Source: Solenopsis invicta
Lineage: Eukaryota > Arthropoda > Insecta > Hymenoptera > Formicidae
Assembly (NCBI RefSeq): GCF_016802725.1
Contig: NC_052673.1
Location: 5,490,037-5,554,036, forward strand
DNA length: 64,000 nt
Direction: 5' to 3'
Position numbers and translations under genes: made by a program. This document shows positions 33,185 through 44,171 of this stretch, one piece after another; the first letter of the stretch is position 1; every line of letters starts with the position of its first letter. Below the pieces are notes generated by a model. It made no database searches and had not been told where the DNA came from. It saw only the letters and a list, made by a program, of their open reading frames with translations.

Positions 33185-34164
33185 CCTTTAAACACACCGA
33201 TCCTGTAAAATACGGAAACACATTTTTGGGTCTGGGAGACTTTTTCAACTTTGAGAAGCTATAATTTTGATTACAATCAATATTTTTCTACGATTTTTTT
33301 TAAACAAAACTTCAAAATCTTAGGAGTGTGACTGCATAATCGGCATTGCCGACAAATAATTTATTGTGAAGTTATAAATCAAAACCATTAAGCAAGAATA
33401 AGAAATTGGTCAAAAATCTACTTCTCCTTCAAAAAATCATATCTTTGCAACAACAAACGTTTAAAGACTTTCAAATACGGCGTTTTAAAGCTAAAGAGTC
33501 ACTTTCAAAATAAAATTTGGCAAAGTCATTCCTTTTAAAAAAGATAATTATGTAACATGGAGAATATGAGGTATTTTTGGGCATCTAAAAATCCACTTAA
33601 AAAAAAAATCATCTTTGCAACAAAAAACTTTAAAGAACTTTACAATACGGCGTTTTAAAGCTAAAGATTCATACTTAAAAAAAAAATTATATTATTGTCA
33701 TTTCTATTAAAAAATGTACTTATGTAACAAGGCGAATATGAGGAATTTTTGATTAAATCGTCTAAAATTGAAAATTGATGTGTTTCATGATATATTTCGG
33801 AAAAACTCTTTTTTCTACAACATTTTATAGTATTCTAACTTTAGACAAAGTATATGGGAGTGATATCTGCAAATCGACTTGTTCAAACGTATTTTGCCCA
33901 GTTTTTTTATGTAAAATACTCACAAAAAAAGTTTTACTTACACACTATGTGGGTCGCATTGTCCCTAACAAAACTTTGCTGCCGTGCCATTCGAATCCTA
34001 GACCCCTGGTTGACCAAAAAAGTTGATCAACCATATCAATCGAAAGAGGAGATTTCAAACTTTTTTTACGTCTTGGTTTGAACCTCTTATCTCATTCCGT
34101 CTTCATATAGCAAGTGTTCGAAAGTTCATATGGGGTCTCTCAGACCCACTTACGTGTTTAAGGG
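33185..34164 (-). mobile_element. TTAA-flanked ~1 kb element, copy 4 (inverted)
   Basis: Exact TTAA flanks at 33181-33184 and 34165-34168. It starts CCTTTAAACACACCGATCC and ends TTACGTGTTTAAGGG. It is the reverse complement of copies 1 to 3 throughout and 980 bp long, with no transposase. Its right end is only ~350 bp upstream of the Ack exon. Confidence 0.85.
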
Positions 34165-34168
34165 TTAA

Positions 34169-34518
34169 ATAACGCCTCCTTGTATGCTTAGCTTAGTTTT
34201 CGCTAATTTGTTCTTTATCGTACACTAGCTCGCTACACGCATCCACACTCTTTCACTCTGTCTAACCAAGTCCAACAGGATTGTACTGTACATTTCAAGT
34301 TTATGTTTACATAAATTTTTTTACGTTCACACAAATCTTTTTCTTGTGGACAATTACAAGCAATGTTTTTTTTACAAAAGATTTGCATAACTTTTGTAAA
34401 CTTGAAAATTAATTTTCTGCGTGAAAACAATTCTAATGGTAAATTGATGCAATCAATTTTTAATTACATTTTATATATTAATATTTAATTTTTATTTTTA
34501 TTTTTATTTTTTTTTCAG
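34169..34518. other. Intron end upstream of the Ack exon
   Basis: AT-rich intronic DNA ending in a long T-rich polypyrimidine tract and TTTTTTTTTCAG. No exon was recognised here or anywhere upstream of 34519 in the window. Confidence 0.6.
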
Positions 34519-36213
34519 GAAACTCAACAATACTCGATGAATTTGAACAAGGAATACCAACAAGATGGATTAAATTTGAACATAAATGTGGGAGGTGACG
34601 ATGTTACGAATCATTATAGTGAAATAGATAAGATTAGCCCATCTGGATCGAACTGGTCTACTTGGCCAGAGGATCTACGAAATACTTCTACCGCACAGAC
34701 ATATGTTAATGTTTCCAACAATAGATCCACATCATTGTTTTCTGTTCCTACTTCGTCTTCTCCGCCTCCTCCTCCTTCTCTCGGTCCAAACGTGAGCCCG
34801 CCGAAACTTAAGTCCAATTGTGAGTTTATACAGAGCATGAACGATTTATCCTTGAACGCTATTCCCGATCATCAAGAGGTTGCTGCTGTTGTGAAGAAGC
34901 TGGATCCAGTCTTTTTGGCCGAGTTGGAGAAGCATTTGGGTGAAAAGGAGGCGACCAAGAACACGAATGCCAGCAACGAAAAACATCAGCAATCGGAAAT
35001 TGTTTCTGCGAATTATCTGCATTACTCGTCATTGCAGAAACTGCAACAGAATTCGATGTTTATTCAACAGTTTTCAACGACGGAGGACGCTGTCAAGCCT
35101 GTATCGATTATTCCGGCATTGAAGCCTCCACCGCAGGGAAAACCGAAATCGCCAATAGCAACAATGGATCGTCGAACAAACACTTCATCGATATCATTGG
35201 ACAACATGCAGAACTCTTGGAAACCGAAAAGTACAAATATTAAAAAACCGGGGTTCCAGAATGACCAAAGCGTATCGAAATTGACCACTGAGACTATAGT
35301 GAGCCAAATTTGGCAACAAACGCAAGCTCTGTCTCAGCAGCCGGTTTGCCTTGCCAATTTGGCTTCTAACCAAATATTGATGCCCGTTTCAGTGACTCAA
35401 GCAAGCGTTAATCGGTTTCAAGAGAGCGCTAGCAATAATGCTTCCGATAGTAGTGTAAGTGATCAAAATCAGTGTGGCTCCTGCGATATTATCAAAGCGA
35501 CTACTTGTTTACAAACACAAACTTGTTCATTGAATCAGAATTATTCTCAAAACACGTTGGCTAATCACGATAATATCAATTTGCTCGAAGGAACCTCTGA
35601 TAACATTACCGATGGTAACGCGACTGAAACTCAACACGGATCTTGCAACGTTGCCAAGGCTATGTTCAACCAAACACAAGTATGCTCGTCGAATAATCAG
35701 AGTTATCTTCAGAATTCATTGGGCATTGATCAAGATGTTTTCAATTTGCAACAGGTTGCTATTAATAAAGTTGCCTCTAATGCCAAAAAATATTCTCAAT
35801 GCGATGATACTAGTATTCCTAAAGCAAGTCAAATACAGGCTTGTTCGTTAACCAACGGGAGCCAGAATCATTTTCACAATATTGGTTTTAATTCACTTCA
35901 AGCGACCGCCGATCATATCTCTGATAAAAACATGAGCGATTTCTCCCAGCACGGGCATTGCAATATCTCTAAGGCTGCTTCTAATCAAACACAGATTTAT
36001 TCGTCCAGTCAGAATTATGCACCGAGTGTGGCACCGGTTTTTCGTCCAAGCAACTTTGCATCGCCTCAAACTTGTTTTCAAAGCGCAACCATGTTGTTCA
36101 GCACAAGTAATACTTACGGAATTACTCATATACAGAACGATTTGCAGCAATCACCACATTTGAAGCCTACTACACTCTTATCTGAACAAGTGTACGCCGA
36201 ATTGCGCCAAACG
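34519..36213 (+). CDS. Ack: Ack/TNK2-like kinase, linker exon (C-terminal half)
   Basis: A 1695-bp internal exon (565 codons, phase 0 at both ends) after a TTTTTTTTTCAG acceptor and before a GTACGTA donor. It encodes a disordered, Q/N/S-rich region with HYSEI and TYVNV tyrosine motifs. A proline tract (SSPPPPPSLGPNVSPPKLK) could bind SH3 domains, and a helical block LDPVFLAELEKHLGEKEA follows. The exon ends VYAELRQT. The identification rests on joining it to the exon at 50725, whose PPxY and UBA-like segments occur in the same order in TNK2/Ack non-receptor tyrosine kinases. Those act downstream of Cdc42 in endocytic and receptor signalling. The kinase, SH3 and CRIB domains are not in the window. 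Oddity: residues ~318-500 contain a four-fold degenerate 51-55 residue repeat. The ATG at 34537 is internal, not a start. Confidence 0.72.
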
Positions 36214-37678
36214 GTACGTAATTTTTGTAATTATTGGGAATCGGAAAATAATCTTTTTATAAATAATGTAAGTAGTATGTAGTTTTTTTAATATATTGTA
36301 CAGGGTGTATCTCAAGAAGCGCCTAATGATTATATAACATTATTTTATGTTAAAAACTGAGTCGTAAAGTTCTAAACCATTTTTTTCTAATGCTTAACAA
36401 AGCAGTAATTATTAAGTAAGACTAATTCAATCAACGCCTTTAGACAGGCGTAAGTTGCGTGCTTGGTAATGTGTGTGAGCGCTTGCCATTATGTTGTTAT
36501 GCCTCTGCAACTTTGCACTGCTGATAATATGCAATATTTTTACACATTGTAATGATGCAAAACAATTTTTTGCATTAAGAATTGTATATTTTTTTGTCAG
36601 AAAATTTTAATAAGAGAGAACTCTCATTACATTGCATAAGGTTACACATATTTGCATAAATGATTTACAGTTTTTTTCGCTTACGAATTATTCAAAATTG
36701 TTCTTTATAAATTTGAAATTTTGTACGTTCTTTTACATAGACATATTATTTTGCTTGTTGATATTTTTTAATTAAATTATATTTTAAATTATATTTTCAC
36801 TAATACTCTCATAAAATTTGTTTACTATGTATTGTAATTAATTATTAGATGACTTTATTACGTAAAAATTTATTTCTTAAACAGAAGTTATACAGAAAAA
36901 TATAAGAATATAAAAAAAGCGTTTAATAAAATAGAAAATATGATAAACTTTTTTGTTATCAACATATGAAGATTTCTATATTATGTTAAAGTGTTTCTTA
37001 ACAATCCATTTCTTTACAAATTTTTACGTTAACACTTAAATCTCGAAAACTAATCATTTAATGAATATTTTTGCGAGTGGTTTTGTTTAGTCACTTTAAA
37101 ATAATAAATTTTTAAAAGAATTTATTATAATTACATACTTAAATAAACTCAAAATACAAGAAAAATGTAAAATGATAAAAAATAGAGAAAAATTTTTTTC
37201 TTTACAAAAACAGTTAGGTTTTTTTCTTAATATTGAACAGAATTTTATGTCGAATTATTTAATTTTTGCTAAAAGCATAAAAGATATTTTATCTAATGTA
37301 AAACTTTTGAAAAAAGATAATCTAAAATGAGTTATTATTCTTATTAATGATGTAATGCTACACCCTTCAAAACGTTTTAAACGGCAGAAAGTTTGGTGCG
37401 CCACTTTAATTTTTCCACCGAGACAAAAAGGTTAACGACCGAAGACGGCCGTTAGTAATGACCGATTTGTGCACGCTGCAAGTCCGCGCACACGCGCAAT
37501 ACCGGGTAGGAACTAGAAAGATTCCTTGCACCAACCTGGTACTATAAAGTTGGTCTCCCATTGTTTAAGAGATTGATTTTTTTAGAGTTTTGTAGAGATT
37601 TTTGATAGTTTTCTAGAGTTTTAGATAGTTTTGAGAAATTGTTCTGTACATTTAAGACAAAAATACAATTTAAAATAT

Positions 37679-37692
37679 GGGGGGGGGGGGGG
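37679..37692. repeat. Poly-G run
   Basis: Fourteen consecutive G residues in otherwise AT-rich intron DNA. It is prone to assembly length error. Confidence 0.95.
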
Positions 37693-38112
37693 CTAATCTC
37701 ACGCAGCCCCTCACTTTCGAAAAAAAATATTTTTTTACTAGAGTTCTAAGTAGATTTCACGTAGTTTTAGAGTTCTTGATACATTTTGTAAATAGTTCTG
37801 CTCAAGAAAGTAAAAAAATTTGCAGTTGAATACTCAAAAGAGACATAAAAAAATAGTCTTGATGTTTGCAATGTATGTACACGTAGTGCCACGGAATTCA
37901 GACCGTTGCTCGTTCAGACAGCGACGCGTCACCTTTCTTACCGCACACCGCGCCTATAAGCTAAGCGCAATGGCGCGGCGTTACCAGTTTAAACGTTTTA
38001 TTTTACAACTCAGTAATTATAACGAATATCGCAAAATAGTATAAGACTTTCTTGATTTTTTTTATTTTTTCTATGTCCCCTATAGCGGGAAAATACGCAA
38101 TACTGGGACACT

Positions 38113-38775
<663 letters not shown>

Positions 38776-39179
38776 TTTATGTTTTTATGCGATAGAATAA
38801 TTCTCATTGTCAAACAGTTGATCGCAAGAGTGCCCTGCGTACGCGACCGCGTCGGACGGTGAGTTGCGCCACCTCTGTTTACGATGTCTACATGGCCCGT
38901 GATTCGCTAACTTTATCTTTTTAAAATTCAAAAAGTAAGCGTCGGAAAAAATCATCTTAGAATTTATCTAAGAACACGTCTTTACAAGGATACATGGATC
39001 GTTCTGAATCACCCTGTATATACATTTGTGTATACATATATAATACACATAATTTTTCTACATACGTAATATTTATGTTTATTTCTCTAATTTTTTATTA
39101 AGGTTAAATTTGAATTAAAAATTTTTAATTAAAATGTATTAATATATCTCTTTTTGCTGAATTTTTGTTTTATTTTTGT

Positions 39180-39570
39180 AATTACATTTGATGACAGCTT
39201 GTGTTCGATATTTGTTGCAATTTTTCCGTCAATAACTGATTAATCAAATCGTGTTTTGTATTTGCCGCGTTTTTCCTGTCATATAATGATAACACGCTAT
39301 GCTCGATTTTTGCTGCAGTTTTGCCGTCATCAGCTGATAAAGCTAATTATGTTACTTGCCGCGATTTTCCCGTCATGTTATGATGACGTTTCTGTTTTCT
39401 TTATGTCAATAAGTTTTGCTGCATTTCATTTAACATGTTATGACGCAGTGCCTGCTTGGATTTTGACTGTTTTTCTGCTAATATTAGCTAAAACAGCAAA
39501 TCATGCTTGGCTTCTGCCTGAGTTTTGCCAACATAATATGAATCATAAATTGGCAATACGTCTGATTTGG
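39180..39570 (+). repeat. Degenerate ~46-56 bp tandem repeat
   Basis: Successive units share TTTGCCGCGATTTTCCCGTC-like and ATGATAA-like blocks: TTGTTGCAATTTTTCCGTCA, TTGCCGCGTTTTTCCTGTCA, TTGCTGCAGTTTTGCCGTCA, TTGCCGCGATTTTCCCGTCA. They then drift away. An open 113-codon frame over it is a by-product. Confidence 0.7.
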
Positions 39571-39638
39571 CTATCAAGGTTATTATCGAGGTTTTAACTT
39601 TAACATGCATTCTGTTCCATTTTAATTTGATTTTTTGT

Positions 39639-40177
39639 TCTTGAGATACAACTAAAATAAGGGACACTGATCATGTATGCTTGGTATTAATATCATGTCT
39701 AATATTATTTTCTTCAATGAGTGCGAATAACCATTTCCGAAGTAGTTTTTACTGTTAAATACAAATCCGTTAACTAAATTTTGCTATTACATCACAATTA
39801 ATCAGTTCACTAGTAAGAAATCGTGGATAAGTAAAAAAAAATACTACATCCGGTAATGAACACCATGTGATATGATAGCTACATTTAGTTAATAAATTTG
39901 TGTTTACCAGTAAAAAATACTTTGGAAATGATTATTTGTATTCATTGCATGAAAATAAGATAACTATGCAGAAAAGGTTACACATTATTGATTTCATTAA
40001 CCTTGGTATATGTTATAGATGTGAGGGTGACCAACTTTTTCTTATAAAATAATTAGTCACGTATTTGAGTTACACTTACATAAAGCTTATTTTCGAAATT
40101 TTATAGAAACTGGTACTGAATATTAATATCAAGCGTATGCGATCATTGTTCTTTATTTTAGCTGTATTTCGAAAATA
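39639..40177. mobile_element. Inverted-repeat element in Ack intron
   Basis: Outer arms: TACAACTAAAATAAGGGACA and GTATTAATATCA on the left match, reversed, TTCTTTATTTTAGCTGTAT and GATATTAATA-type sequence on the right. Inner arms: AATAACCATTTCCGAAGTAG and its mirror near 39925-39945. No coding capacity; divergence between arms suggests age. Confidence 0.65.
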
Positions 40178-40482
40178 AAGTAGGACAAAGCGAAGTAGGA
40201 CAAAATGCATGTTAAAGCTAAAAATTATTATTTTGCATGACATTGACGAAATTTGGAATAAAATTTGATGCTGATGCTATAACGTTCAAAAAATCTTAGA
40301 AATCGTTTTTTTTTTATTTTATTAACGTCATTTTTCTCAAAATTGTGATTATCCCATTTTAACTGCTGGATTTGTTTTCAACAACCAAAAATCTATTGAA
40401 AAATATTTTGTTTATTTAGGTCTCAAAAAGAATCTATTTTTGTATAATGGTAATTAAATGTAATTTATTGATACGCCCAAAT

Positions 40483-40513
40483 GCACACACACGCACGCAC
40501 GCACGCACGCATG
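40483..40513. repeat. (CA)/(CGCA)n microsatellite
   Basis: CACACACACGCACGCACGCA type run of about 30 bp. It is the same tetranucleotide as 38145-38755 on the opposite strand. Confidence 0.9.
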
Positions 40514-41080
40514 CAGAGCTAATAAAATCGTAATATAAGCGAGCGCTTGTGGCATCGAAAATGTATAATAAAAATGAAAATGCTCTCTAAAAGACGATGA
40601 TAATGACGACGTATCTTAATAAAAAGTTTATATTTTGGACTGTATATCGTGATATCTTTATTTGTAGGGCACGAAAGAAAAATAAAAATACTTTTGCTAT
40701 AATTCAAATCCAAATTATTGATTGAGTTTTCTCAGAACTTGATCGATTCAGCTCTTATTGACAATGAGATCCAATAATCTTGAGTGTTTGCAAATTGCTG
40801 ATTTGCGTAAAGACACATGGACGATTTTGCGCTGCGCGTTTACTTAGTTTGAGACATTGACCATATTTTTTAATAGTACATACGGAGATAACACATTCTC
40901 TAAATTATCGGTTTAAATATGAGAAATATGAAAGATGAAATATTATAATATAAAAAACTATGATGTTAATGCATAATGACGCCTATCAAAAAAGGGTATT
41001 ACGAAAAAGTCTGTTTTTATTGTATTCAGGAAAATAAAATAATTATTATTTCTTTTAATTTTTGAGACGATTAATCTAAT

Positions 41081-41122
41081 GCAGATAGTTAAAATTGTCA
41101 CATGACAATTTTAACTATCTGC
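41081..41122. repeat. Perfect 20-bp-arm palindrome
   Basis: GCAGATAGTTAAAATTGTCA (41081-41100) and its exact reverse complement (41103-41122), separated by two bases. It could form a hairpin in RNA or a cruciform in DNA. No repeat family was recognised. Confidence 0.9.
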
Positions 41123-41174
41123 AGGAGCACATAAAAATTTGAGTTTAAATTAAGGTAATGCATGGGCATTTATT

Positions 41175-41502
41175 CGCAATTATTCGCGAAACTAGTCGCT
41201 ATACTATACGTATTGACGGACATATTGTGATATCATTTTTTGATATTAGAAGTATAGAATAACGTAACTAAAAATGCTATATTAACAAAAATATTAAACG
41301 CAACGGTCGTTAGTTTACACAAACATATTTGAGACAGATTATCGTGCAAAACTATCTGTTACACGTGATAATTTTTGTTAAGCAAATATAATATTTTGAT
41401 AAGATATTCTATATTTTTAATATCAAAAATATTATGTTAAAAATATGATGGTCACACTGTGTTCATCAATATATATAACGTAGTGGTCCGCAAGTGATTG
41501 CG
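41175..41502. mobile_element. Inverted-repeat MITE (~330 bp)
   Basis: CGCAAT at the left and ATTGCG at the right start arms of about 110 bp. They include ACTAGTCGCTATA against its mirror TATAACGTAGTGGT, and TTTTTGATATTA against TAATATCAAAAA. It is AT-rich, noncoding and moderately diverged. Confidence 0.65.
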
Positions 41503-42723
41503 ACGCCACGCATTTCCTTGATTAAAACTCAATTGTTTTATGTGCTTTTATCATGTGATGTAATTTTAATCAGCACTATCGGATTGCTCGTCTCAAAAAC
41601 TAAAAAATTATAATAATAGTCTTTATTAAGTACAAATGGTTTACAAGCTTGATAGTGAATGCATGTATTAAGTAGTAGTAAGACATATAGGCACCGAATA
41701 CACAGAATAAGCGAGGCAGTAATAAGAGTGTTGACTGAAGTTTCACTCAAATATAACTGATAGAAATAAGATTGTGCGAGCATATTATTTTTATATACTG
41801 TAACAGATATAAGAAATAATGAATATTACATTAGTAAGGTTAATAAAGACATTCAATACAAACAAAATACAGAAAAAGAGAAAAAACAAGAACTAAAATA
41901 AATAAAATTCAAGAACAAGACACAAAGCAAGAAATTTAATTGTAATGCGATGCAACATGTTGGGTGAGCTCTAAGCAAAACACAGAAAACTAAGACAGCA
42001 GGTGTATATCAGAAGGAAAAGTATTGAAAAATTTTACAATGGTATACGAGATGGTACTCTGAAATTTCGATGTTTTATGTATCAAATGCAAGTAGATGTT
42101 GATGAATATTTGAATGTCAATTGAAATGTATGTCTGTTAAGTTGAATTAAATGCAAGGTTATTGTAGCAAAGAACATTGAAAACAGTGCAGCGTAGGTGA
42201 ATAATAAAACGTTGATAAATAGTTAACCATCCGAAACACTGAAAAGAAGAAGTAATGTGCTTAGAATTTATAGAAATGGAAGGGAAATAGCGTATCTTAG
42301 CAATAAGTGGAGAGTGTAAGCAACATCTGAGAGACAGAAGATATATTTCTTTTGAGAGAACCACGAATTTGATTGGGAGAACGTGGAAATTTTAGACAAA
42401 GAGTCATCTTATGTTAAAAGATCTGTATCCGAGATGTTACACATTAAAAAACAATTGCATGGACTTAACAAACAAAGTGATATCGAATTTATCTCGGAAG
42501 CGTATCTTTCTATTCTTGATTGTATTTTTCCTTCTTAATTTTGTCATCCTTCTTCCTTCTATTCCTTTTGTTTGGTCCGCCGAGGCTATCTTGTTTGGTC
42601 TTCATTATTTGTATCTAAATTTTCCAAGATGTAACATCTTATCTTGCAAGGTTAAGATACGAGTTTTGGAGCTTAGAGGTATTTTTGTGTGTAATTCTTA
42701 GTCTTTATTATATTTATTTTATT
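41503..42723. other. AT-rich intron, nothing recognised
   Basis: No exon-like frame with splice sites, terminal repeat or tandem array was found. Confidence 0.45.
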
Positions 42724-42954
42724 GAGGTTCTGCGCATGTCCCGGAAGACGCAGCAAGTCTAGAAATCGCGTTCGTATTAAACAATAGTAAGCTATAGCCA
42801 GTGGATAAGAGAAAGGACGAGAGCGGAAAAGTAGAAAAGAGTAGCAAAGAAGGTGAAGAGTGAGATATAAAGGGGTGAAAGATAAACAGGAGGAAAGATA
42901 GCAGAAGGGAAAGAAAACTCATAGGGCGAATGAGGTTAGGAGAGAAAGCGGTAC

Positions 42955-44091
42955 ATGGAGAAGACGAGAAAGGCTGGTGCTGCCGCCTGTAATACAACAG
43001 AAAAAGCAGATAGAAAAGGGATAGAAACAGCGGAAGGGCCGGACAGGGAGGATTGGAAGGCGGTCGAGAGAATGAGAAGGGAGAGAAGGACAGAACGAGA
43101 AGTAAGCAGGAGAGACAGGCCAAGCAACGTGGAAAGGCTGCAGAGGGATAGAGTGGGAAGCGTAGGGTCGATTCTCGACTTCTACGGCAGAAAAAGAGAA
43201 CGCGCGACAGAGGAAGAAGAAGAAGAAGACGAAGAGAGAAAGCGGCGCAACAGCGCAGCAGATCTACCGAACCTGACGACGGAAGAGAGACAGAGGGAAA
43301 GTCGGAGCGGAGAAGAGGATAAGGAGGGAGTTTTGATAATGGACATAGAAAAGCTGAAAAGCATGGTTGATATCAAAGACATGTTAATATATATTGCAGA
43401 AAGTATGAATAGTTTGAAGTCGGGAAATGAGGAGTTAGCAGGAAAGATGAATAAAGAAAGCAGCGAATTAAGAGAGGAAGTGAAACAGTTAAGGCAAGAA
43501 ATAGGAGCAGAGAGAAAGATGGATAGGGATAGACTCGAAAATTTGGAAAACAGGTTAGAAGCATGGGAAAAGAAATTAGACGAGGCAAAAAATAAGAAGA
43601 GATTGGAAAAAATAGAGAAAAGGTTAGAGGACCTAACAGGACGGAGTGGCACAGAAGAAAACACAGTGTGTAAAAACGTGATCAAGAAGATGGAAGACCT
43701 AATGGAGAAAAAAGATAGAGAAGACAGAAGAGAGAATATAGTAATAAAAGGTTTGGCATCTAGAGAATACGGACAGAGGTTGAGAGTAGAAGTAGAGAAA
43801 TTTATAGAAGAGAAAATAAAAGTTAAAGCAGAAGTGAAACACGCGTGGAAAATAGGAAAAGAAAACATAATAGGAAAGATAGGCAGTTTTGAACAAAAAA
43901 TAAATATAATGAAAAATAAAAATAAGCTCGGAAACACGGACATCTACGTTGGAAATGACAGAACGTTTAAGGAGAGGGAAGTACAGAGGAAAATAGTAGC
44001 AATAGCAAAAGCAGAAAAAGATAAAAACAAGGAAATAGAGATAAAAATAAGTCATTGGAAACTAAGAATAAACGGAGTATGGTATAAATGA
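42955..44091 (+). CDS. LINE ORF1, RRM-type, intact frame
   Basis: A 378-codon open frame encoding an RNA-binding chaperone-type ORF1 protein. Residues 1-120 are charged and probably disordered. A long coiled coil follows (about 130-225, with SGNEELAGKMNKESSELREE and ENLENRLEAWEKKLDEA). The conserved core begins at RRENIVIKGL (about 262-272) and continues through VEKFIEEKIKVKAEVKHAWKI and IYVGNDRTFKERE. The frame ends WKLRINGVWYK. No zinc knuckle is present, so it is unlike the R1-type ORF1 at 13.5-16.7 kb. The first ATG of the frame was taken as start. It is the only fully open transposon protein of normal length here besides the R1-type ORF1, while its partner ORF2 is dead. Confidence 0.82.
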   Translation: MEKTRKAGAAACNTTEKADRKGIETAEGPDREDWKAVERMRRERRTEREVSRRDRPSNVERLQRDRVGSVGSILDFYGRKRERATEEEEEEDEERKRRNSAADLPNLTTEERQRESRSGEEDKEGVLIMDIEKLKSMVDIKDMLIYIAESMNSLKSGNEELAGKMNKESSELREEVKQLRQEIGAERKMDRDRLENLENRLEAWEKKLDEAKNKKRLEKIEKRLEDLTGRSGTEENTVCKNVIKKMEDLMEKKDREDRRENIVIKGLASREYGQRLRVEVEKFIEEKIKVKAEVKHAWKIGKENIIGKIGSFEQKINIMKNKNKLGNTDIYVGNDRTFKEREVQRKIVAIAKAEKDKNKEIEIKISHWKLRINGVWYK

Positions 44092-44171
44092 AACGCAGAT
44101 AAGAGCGGATTGGAAGAACAAGTTTTTCGCAAACAGAACATAGGCAAATAGAGAACCTCAAGAATGGCGGG

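Noticed and set aside
1..34518. Upstream Ack exons (kinase, SH3, CRIB)
   Set aside because: I looked for kinase motifs (HRD, DFG-like) and an ISxP CRIB core in the frames and found none, so they are assigned to outside the window.
37540..37560. Promoter with ACTATAAAG for an intronic gene
   Set aside because: Only a TATA-like string; no downstream frame with coding character.
39256..39597. 113-codon + strand frame
   Set aside because: Lies over a degenerate tandem repeat and has no domain; the openness follows from the repeat.
43182..43943. 253-codon minus-strand frame opposite the LINE ORF1
   Set aside because: Ser/Phe/Leu-rich mirror of an A/G-rich coding strand; no domain, and the + strand frame is the recognised one.
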